Both the position numbers and the translations under genes were made by a program. Positions 1 to 4,845 of a stretch of 6,084 nt of DNA are shown in pieces. The notes below the pieces were generated by a model that was not told where the DNA came from, did not search any database, and saw nothing but the letters and a program-made list of their open reading frames with translations. The DNA lies in contig DAOUJY010000024.1 in NCBI GenBank assembly GCA_034421995.1, positions 1 to 6,084 of the forward strand, given 5' to 3'. The number at the start of each line of letters is the position of its first letter. Position 1 is the stretch's first letter. The DNA is from Bin87 sp034421995. Its GTDB lineage: Bacteria > Chloroflexota > Dehalococcoidia > Lucifugimonadales > UBA3495.

Positions 1-350
1 TTGACTTGTATCTTGAGGAAGCGCAGAAGAATTGCAGCCGGGATGCGGCAGACCGGTGTTGACTGGGTCACCATAGGCCGTACTAAAGCGAGGGTCGCCG
101 CATCCATCCCGACAGAACCCGAACGGTTGCCTGGGCCTGCTGAGCCCGCCTGGTAGCACGAAACCCGAGGCACAAAATGCGTTGGATGGCTCCATCCCAA
201 CAGCAGCACCACGAGCCAACCGAGAAAACCGCAAATACGAATATCGTCGCGCCATCCGATGGAACACCAGCACAGCAACGACGGAATTCGTAGACCATCT
301 CCCTACTTGAACAATCCTCCAATATCAGGGCGAGTTCTGCCGGCGGCGGT
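1..350. other. Left-edge intergenic region, no supported gene
   Basis: This stretch lies downstream of the minus-strand protease. A short plus-strand frame enters from the window edge (from position 3) and stops at TGA 60-62, giving 19 residues starting DLYLEEAQ. It could be the tail of a gene converging on the protease, but it is too short to judge. Minus-strand frames here are short, cysteine-rich and look like chance reading of GC-rich DNA. I see no tRNA, rRNA or CRISPR array. The only structural signal is a small hairpin at 181-201, listed separately. Confidence 0.4.
181..201 (-). terminator. Weak hairpin, possible terminator for the protease transcript
   Basis: The sequence gttggatg / catcc(c)aac forms a stem of about 8 bp with a 4-base loop and a single bulged C. 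Read on the minus strand it is followed by GCATTTTG, a short T run. It sits about 150 bases beyond the protease stop codon. The stem has one bulge and the T tract is only four bases, so intrinsic termination is a tentative reading. Confidence 0.25.
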
Positions 351-2669
351 TCAGCGACCGCAATCAAGCGCGGGAATGACAACACCCGTCGGCAGGCTGT
401 TGCGTCCCGGCAAATACTGCCAGCGCGAGCCTTGGGGCGGCCAGAAGAATTCGCTGCTGACGCTCCCGCCGCTGCCGGTATCGACGAAGTCGTTGCTGGT
501 CAGCACGGTGAAGGCGTGGCGGGCGCCCAGGTCCAGACGGCGGAGGGTGTATTCTGCGCGCCCGTTGCTGACCGGAATGTTCTGCGCGTTCACGTCGATA
601 TAGACGAAAGCCTCAATCCATTCCTCCGTGCAGCTGGCCTTGGCCAGGTGGTAGTCCACCTCCATGTTGACGTAGCCGATGCGGTAGTGGGTCGCTCCCG
701 GCACGTCGTCCCATGAAATGACCGCCTCGCCGGAGTTGGCGCCGGCGCGCACGGCGATGTTCGCGGTGGGCTTGAGCGCCGCGGTGGGGAGGATTGCGAA
801 GCCGGATCCCCACTGATTATCCTCGCCGGCCGTCCCGCGTTCGGTCGCGTTCTCTTGCAGGTAGTCGGCCACCTGCTCCGGGGTGTAGTCGGGGAACCGC
901 TGTTTTACCAGGGCGGCCATGCCGGCCACGTGGGGAGAAGCCTGGCTGGTTCCCACAAACGGGCACGAGGAGCCGGGGCGGGCCCGCGTTGCCGACCAAG
1001 CGCAGGCGACGCCGGTGATGTCGGGCTTGGGGCGGCCGTCCATGGTCGGGCCCCGGGAACTGTAGTCCGCGAGGTACTCGGTATCCCACCAGTGGGTTGC
1101 GCCCACGGCCAGCATACCCTCGTTATCGCTCTCGGCGGGGTTGCCGATGTGGTGTCCCGGGGAATAATATCGCAATCCCGAAATACCCCACGCGGTCAAC
1201 TGAATCCATGCCGGAACATTGGCGCAGTTTTCTTTCTTGATAAATAAGGCGTAAGTTCCTTCTTCCGACGCATCAGGAACTTCAAAGGCAACAAATTCTT
1301 TAGGGATGTCCCCGTCGCCGCCGTCTTGTACATCGTCACCGGCGGCAACTCTTTCATAGCCTTCTCCTGGCACAAATTTAGCCAGAATCAAATCCAAGTC
1401 ACAATCTGCGCCGCCCCATTCGTCATCCCACCTTATGAATGCTCTAACGTCAGATACGTCATATCTGGAATATTCCAGGGGAAAATAATTGGATGCAACG
1501 TTAGGTGGCGCAAAGTTATGGAAACCATTGCCATTGGGATCGCTAAACCTGCCATACCAGGTCGTTGTGGCACCGTTGCCGGCGGCGTTCACCCAAGTGA
1601 TTCCGCTGGATACCGCTGCATCGATAGTGTTGAGAGGGCTGTCTTCCTCACGCGACCTGCCGTCGCCCGGTCCATCGACAACCCAGCCTAAGGACATATT
1701 GATGACCTGCACCCCCTGGTCTGCCATCCAGTCGGCGGCATCCCGGACATCACCAGGGCTCATCGGGTTCGCGATGTACAGTTCGACTTCCGGGGCGACG
1801 TCAACCAGCGTTTCGGCCACTGCCGTGCCATGGTTGCAAACCCCTGTTTTGCACTCTGCCGCTTCGCAATACGCCAGGCGGGAGCTGGCAGCCCGGTCGC
1901 CGGGGAAGTAGCACCGGGCCTCTACGTTGTCAGGCAGTTCGCCGCCTCGCATCTGGCGGAACCCCTGGAAGCCGGTGTCGATGACGCCGACCTTGACGCC
2001 CTGGCCCCGGTAGCCCATCTGGTGCCAGGCGTCGGCCTGGTGCAGCGCCACCCCCTGGCTGACCACGTCCCCCAGGCTTTGCGGCTGGGGCGGGATGACG
2101 GTATCCACGCGCCGGACGCCGGGCAGTTCGGAGGCGGCGGGCAGCAGGGCCGGCAGGATATGGGCTTCGATATAGCCCTCGCCCACGTTGCGGACGAAAA
2201 CGTCGTTGTCTTCCAGGAACTGTCGCACGGCGGCGACCTGATCCGGCTCGATGTAGAAGGTCACGAGCACGGGTTCGCCCGCCGACGCGGCTCCGCCGCC
2301 GGCGCTGCCGGTGGTGCTGGGCTGTTGCCCGGGGTCCTGCTGGGCAACGGTCTCTGCCTCCTCAACCAGGCGGTTCAAATTGGAGTCGAGGTTGGGATAC
2401 TGGGGCGGCGTCTTGGTAACCGGGGGCAGGCCGGCCGCTTCCTCGTCATTGTCGGCCGCCTGGGCGGGGACGCGCTCTGGGGCGGGTGGAGTCGACGGGA
2501 GACTCGGCGCGAGGCCGGGATTCGTAACGTTGGCGACCGATTCTTGCTCGCCCGACGCCGGAAGTTCGGGCTGCGGCCGCGCGTTGGCCGCAAACAGGGT
2601 ACCGGCCGTCAGCGCCACGGCCAACAGCACGGCTATTGCTGCTAGTGCCGGCCACCGCCTTGCGATCAT
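351..2669 (-). CDS. Secreted subtilisin-like serine protease (peptidase S8) with inserted beta-sandwich and C-terminal FN3-like domain
   Basis: A 772-residue exported endopeptidase. Residues 1-30 are a signal peptide: MIARRW, a hydrophobic run, then a likely AxA cleavage site near ANA/RPQ. Residues 31-130 are a Pro/Ala/Gln-rich low-complexity pro-region. Residues about 132-195 resemble an I9-type propeptide, ending in a PGVRRVDTV motif. The S8 domain has Asp231 (VGVIDTGFQG), His280 (CNHGTAVAE), oxyanion Asn365 (NAAGNG) and Ser575 (GTSQASPHVAG), so all catalytic residues are present. Between Asn365 and Ser575 lies an insert (about 372-504) with an RWDDEWGGADCDLDLIL motif, like pre-peptidase C-terminal/P-type beta-sandwich domains. 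Residues about 634-744 look FN3-like. Ten cysteines, four of them between Asp231 and His280, suggest disulfides outside the cytoplasm. The start at 2669 is chosen because AGGAGGG lies 8 bases upstream and the signal peptide begins cleanly there. Substrate is unknown. Confidence 0.93.
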   Translation of the reverse strand: MIARRWPALAAIAVLLAVALTAGTLFAANARPQPELPASGEQESVANVTNPGLAPSLPSTPPAPERVPAQAADNDEEAAGLPPVTKTPPQYPNLDSNLNRLVEEAETVAQQDPGQQPSTTGSAGGGAASAGEPVLVTFYIEPDQVAAVRQFLEDNDVFVRNVGEGYIEAHILPALLPAASELPGVRRVDTVIPPQPQSLGDVVSQGVALHQADAWHQMGYRGQGVKVGVIDTGFQGFRQMRGGELPDNVEARCYFPGDRAASSRLAYCEAAECKTGVCNHGTAVAETLVDVAPEVELYIANPMSPGDVRDAADWMADQGVQVINMSLGWVVDGPGDGRSREEDSPLNTIDAAVSSGITWVNAAGNGATTTWYGRFSDPNGNGFHNFAPPNVASNYFPLEYSRYDVSDVRAFIRWDDEWGGADCDLDLILAKFVPGEGYERVAAGDDVQDGGDGDIPKEFVAFEVPDASEEGTYALFIKKENCANVPAWIQLTAWGISGLRYYSPGHHIGNPAESDNEGMLAVGATHWWDTEYLADYSSRGPTMDGRPKPDITGVACAWSATRARPGSSCPFVGTSQASPHVAGMAALVKQRFPDYTPEQVADYLQENATERGTAGEDNQWGSGFAILPTAALKPTANIAVRAGANSGEAVISWDDVPGATHYRIGYVNMEVDYHLAKASCTEEWIEAFVYIDVNAQNIPVSNGRAEYTLRRLDLGARHAFTVLTSNDFVDTGSGGSVSSEFFWPPQGSRWQYLPGRNSLPTGVVIPALDCGR

Positions 2670-2677
2670 GTTCGTCG

Positions 2678-2684
2678 CCCTCCT
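2678..2684 (-). promoter_or_regulatory. Shine-Dalgarno AGGAGGG of the protease gene
   Basis: On the minus strand AGGAGGG is followed by 8 bases and then ATG at 2669. This strong, well-spaced site selects the 2669 start over the in-frame ATG at 2690 and GTG at 2708. Those upstream starts would overlap the site and add 7 to 13 extra residues before the signal peptide. Confidence 0.8.
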
Positions 2685-2709
2685 TTTCATGGTCGATTGT
2701 TGCTGCACG

Positions 2710-2723
2710 GCCCGGATACGGGC
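2710..2723. other. Small perfect hairpin in the Uma2-protease gap
   Basis: gcccg-gata-cgggc is a perfect 5-bp GC stem with a four-base loop, in the otherwise AT-richer 124-base gap between the Uma2 stop and the protease start. No T tract follows on the minus strand, so it is not a good intrinsic terminator. It would lie in the 5' leader of the protease mRNA or in a Uma2-protease read-through transcript. I found no convincing promoter in this gap. Confidence 0.25.
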
Positions 2724-2793
2724 ATAACTTTGCTATTCAGCTTCATTCAGAATATTGATCCGAAGAAAGAGTAGGACAGACCAGCGCCTCATG

Positions 2794-3519
2794 TCAACCG
2801 CCACGCAGTCGGTGCAGTTCCGCTTCCAGAACTCGGATGCGGGCTTCGGCGGCGGTGCGGGCGGCGTGTTCGGAGTTGCGGGCGGCTTCTGCACTGTCAG
2901 CGCGGGCACGCTCGGCCTCGAAGGTGGCGATGTGCAGCCCCGTTGCGGGGTCATGGCAACCCAGCCGGCCATCTTCCCATCGCCAGTCCACGTTCAGAAT
3001 CTCGCTGTGCCCCTGCAAAACTCCGCTGGCTACCGCGGCAATGTCTATCGGTTCGTACCGCCCGTCCACCAACCGGTCGCCGGCCAGCCTGGCGCCATGA
3101 AACTCTCCGGTGGCGTCGAACCGCCAGTACTCCGATATCAGCAGCCCCTGGTAGAACTCCCGCTTCTCACCGACGTCAATGTGGCCCGTTGCCGGCGAAG
3201 CTATCTCCAGCACCAGGTCGGGCGGCTTCCCCTGTTCCGAGACGAGGTAGCCGTTGGTCTCACGATAGGCATCGGGATTCACTCCGAAGGCCACCAGCAG
3301 GTCGGGATACCGCATCTCGGCACCCCGTCGGGCGGTGATGTACTTCTCGCCGGAGACGATGGTGGTCTCCATGTTGCCGAGGAACTGTTTCAGGTGGTGG
3401 TGTAGGCCGGTTTCGCTGAGGTGCTCGGCGGATGTCATGTCGTCGGGTTCGCGCTCGGGCCGGTCGGGCAGCCGGAAACGGCTGATGGGTTTGGTGATGT
3501 TGGCGTCGGCGGTGGTCAT
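2794..3519 (-). CDS. Uma2 family protein (DUF820, PD-(D/E)XK endonuclease fold) with C-terminal coiled coil
   Basis: A 241-residue cytoplasmic protein of the Uma2/DUF820 family, a restriction-endonuclease-like fold common in multiple copies in cyanobacteria and Chloroflexota; its cellular role is poorly understood. Candidate active-site residues are all present: Asp73 in RYPDLLVAFG, Glu105 in PDLVLEIASPAT, and Lys119 in VGEKREFYQG, followed by the family hallmark ISEYWRFD (about 128-135). Residues about 198-238 are Ala/Glu/Arg-rich heptad-like sequence ending LEAELHRLRGG, a predicted coiled coil of the kind often found at the end of this family. The start at 3519 has AGAGG 6 bases upstream (3526-3530) and gives a normal family length. 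An open frame extends to 3816 but runs antisense to a transposase remnant. The stop lies 124 bases before the protease start, so co-transcription is possible but unproven. Confidence 0.9.
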   Translation of the reverse strand: MTTADANITKPISRFRLPDRPEREPDDMTSAEHLSETGLHHHLKQFLGNMETTIVSGEKYITARRGAEMRYPDLLVAFGVNPDAYRETNGYLVSEQGKPPDLVLEIASPATGHIDVGEKREFYQGLLISEYWRFDATGEFHGARLAGDRLVDGRYEPIDIAAVASGVLQGHSEILNVDWRWEDGRLGCHDPATGLHIATFEAERARADSAEAARNSEHAARTAAEARIRVLEAELHRLRGG

Positions 3520-3580
3520 GGCGGACCTCTGGGGACTGGCGGGGCGGGCCGTCCGGCAGTTGCATCTGAAGGTTGAGACG

Positions 3581-3586
3581 ATTATA
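3581..3586 (-). promoter_or_regulatory. Candidate -10 box (TATAAT) for the Uma2 gene
   Basis: The minus strand reads a perfect TATAAT about 60 bases upstream of the Uma2 start. No recognisable TTGACA-like -35 hexamer sits 16-18 bases further upstream, where the DNA is GC-rich (around CCTCGG), and there is no extended -10 TG. A perfect -10 in GC-rich DNA at a sensible distance makes this the best promoter candidate in the window, but it is unsupported by a -35. Confidence 0.4.
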
Positions 3587-3612
3587 CGACGGGCTCCGGC
3601 GGCCGAGGCTTT

Positions 3613-4015
3613 GCAGACTTTGCCTGCCAGATGCGGTGGCTGGTGGACGTGGCCTATCCCGACGCTCCGGTGGTCCGCGCGGTCCTGGGCAACCACGTAT
3701 CCATTACGGGGCAGGCTCTGAACATCCACCGCATGGCTTCTCTCTACGAGACCTTTCCCGCCGCCGAAGCCCGCCGCATCGCGAAGCGCCTGGAATTTTG
3801 CCACACTGCCAAGCACGCCCGTTGGCTCAATCCTGTCCTGAGCTTGCCGAAGGGATGGCGGAGATTGAATTCATCGTCTTGAGCTGAGCCTGTCTCAAGG
3901 GGAGGAACTCCGACTCCGATGCCCGGCAGCGTGCCATCTCAGTTTACGAGACCCGGCGCAACGCAGCCCGCCTCCACCATCAACTGGAGCTTCAGCGCCC
4001 AGGATGCTCGCTTCA
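3613..4015 (+). pseudogene. Degraded IS630-family transposase remnant (C-terminal part)
   Basis: Reading across frames gives the C-terminal third of an IS630/Tc1-like DDE transposase. 3613-3831 reads ADFACQMRWLVDVAYPDAP, then VRAVLGN, ...IHRMASLYETFPAAEARR and ...KHARWLN. After a 23-base insertion (3832-3854) the next frame reads MAEIEFIVLS, TGA at 3885-3887 (probably CGA Arg originally), then ACLKGRNSDSDARQRAISVY and ETRRNAAR. A further 1-base shift near 3970 restores STINWSFSAQDARF. The second catalytic Asp of the family motif (VLDNLNTH) is replaced by Gly and interrupted by a 24-base in-frame insertion (3694-3717). The Glu of the triad (MAEIEF) survives but out of frame. The N-terminal HTH region and terminal inverted repeats are absent. 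It cannot encode an active transposase. Confidence 0.85.
3832..3854 (+). repeat. Short dispersed repeat inserted in the transposase remnant
   Basis: A 23-base insertion beginning cctgtcctgagcttgc separates the conserved transposase words WLN and MAEIEF and shifts the frame. Its translations (VLSLPKG, PELAEG) are close variants of VLSLSKG/PELVEG, and of PFDKLRT/PSTSSG on the reverse strand. Those peptides mark a short dispersed repeat that I recall from many environmental bacterial genomes. Only one copy is seen here, so its repeat status rests on that prior knowledge. Confidence 0.6.
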
Positions 4016-4678
4016 GTGTTCGTGATAGCCGATACCATTGTGGCTAACGTAATGATGGCACTGTCCGTCTGCCTGGTTGATGGACCAATTGTGCCAGTGT
4101 GCCTCACCATCATGCTCGTGCTGATAATCACTTGGGCAGGAGTTGCCAGATCCGGGCGGATCCGGCTCCGGGGTGGGCGTGGTATCAGACACCGCTACGC
4201 GCACCGAGGACGCCGGGGTCGCGGCGTACTTCGCGTCCGTGCTGGTTACCCGGTGACCGATGACCACGCTCTCGTCATTGGTGTCGTCATCGGCCACGCC
4301 GCGCACCGTGAATGTCTTCGCCTGATTCCACTGCGACGGCGAGAAAACGTGGGACGCAGGGCGCACGGTGGCCGCGCCGACGTCGTCGCTGACCGCCGTG
4401 ATGGTCACGTCCGCCGTGGGCCGGCTGTTCAGGACCACGGTGTAGGTCGCGGAACCCCCCTCGGATACGGCCAGCGGCCGGGCCGCGGTCACCGTTATGC
4501 CCACAGTGTCGTTGTCGACGATGGTCACCACCGCCGTGTCCCCGCCGTTGCCGGTTTTCACCCAACCGGCGGTGGTGGCGGCGATGACGACGGTGAAGGT
4601 CTCGACGCCCTCGTCCACGTCGTCGCTCACCGTGGGGATGGTGATGACCAGGGTGGTATCGCCCGTGGGGACGGTCAC
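4013..4678 (-). CDS. C-terminal segment of the Calx-beta repeat protein, downstream of a frameshift, with His-rich tail
   Basis: This frame continues the large repeat protein encoded to its right. Taken alone it would be 221 codons opening with GTG at 4678, with no ribosome-binding site expected because it lies inside a repeat. It contains the second half of a Calx-beta domain to DNDT (4505), a complete B-type domain (4504-4184; SEGGSATYTVVLNSRP, PASHVFSPSQWNQ, DDDTNDE), a Pro-rich linker (TTPTPEPDPPGSG), and a 41-residue tail (4138-4016) with nine His and two Cys. The tail contains DYQHEHDGEAHWHNW and GIGYHEH. No LPXTG motif or terminal membrane helix is present. The TGA stop (4015-4013) lies in sequence matching the adjacent IS630 remnant. 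It is most likely part of one original gene with 4675-6084. Calcium binding by the acidic loops is inferred from the family. Confidence 0.75.
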   Translation of the reverse strand: MTVPTGDTTLVITIPTVSDDVDEGVETFTVVIAATTAGWVKTGNGGDTAVVTIVDNDTVGITVTAARPLAVSEGGSATYTVVLNSRPTADVTITAVSDDVGAATVRPASHVFSPSQWNQAKTFTVRGVADDDTNDESVVIGHRVTSTDAKYAATPASSVRVAVSDTTPTPEPDPPGSGNSCPSDYQHEHDGEAHWHNWSINQADGQCHHYVSHNGIGYHEH

Positions 4679-4845
4679 CGGGTGGCAATGCTGCCCACGT
4701 CGGCCGCCTCGGCGGTGGCGTCGCCATCGTAGCCGGGCGTCACGGTGAACGCCACGCCGTCGGCCGGAGCTGCCTCGCTCAGCGTTATGGTCAAAGCCGC
4801 GCTGCCGCCTTCAATCACCATGGTGAACGGGCTTACAGAGTACGT
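4184..4845 (-). repeat. Repeat unit 3 (complete A-B domain pair, 662 bases, 1-base deletion)
   Basis: Same 221-residue organisation as unit 2 but one base shorter, the difference falling in the C run at about 4680. This length difference is the direct evidence for the frameshift. The unit is mosaic: one part is nearly identical to unit 2, and another is closer to unit 1. Confidence 0.85.

Noticed and set aside
3..62. Plus-strand 19-residue frame entering from the left edge
   Set aside because: Possible tail of a convergent gene, but too short to identify or to separate from chance.
83..385. Minus-strand 100-residue frame downstream of the protease
   Set aside because: GTG start inside the protease 3' end, low-complexity Cys/Arg-rich composition and no recognisable family. 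The internal ATG at 298 has no well-spaced ribosome-binding site.
2670..2708. N-terminal extension of the protease to the in-frame ATG at 2690 or GTG at 2708
   Set aside because: The extension would cover the strong AGGAGGG site at 2678-2684 and put 7-13 polar residues ahead of the signal peptide. The start at 2669 has ideal spacing.
1830..3405. Plus-strand open frames opposite the protease and Uma2 genes (1830-2645, 2755-3405)
   Set aside because: Antisense shadows of well-supported genes with no recognisable domains of their own.
3520..3816. Open-frame extension upstream of Uma2 giving 340 residues
   Set aside because: The extra 99 residues are antisense to the IS630 remnant and unlike the family. 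The 3519 start has an AGAGG site and gives a normal Uma2 length.
3884..3905. Apparent second copy of the dispersed repeat (ctgagcctgtctcaagg)
   Set aside because: It is better explained as transposase coding sequence: the frame from MAEIEF reads on through it as VLS-stop-ACLKGRNSD, with TGA from a likely CGA.
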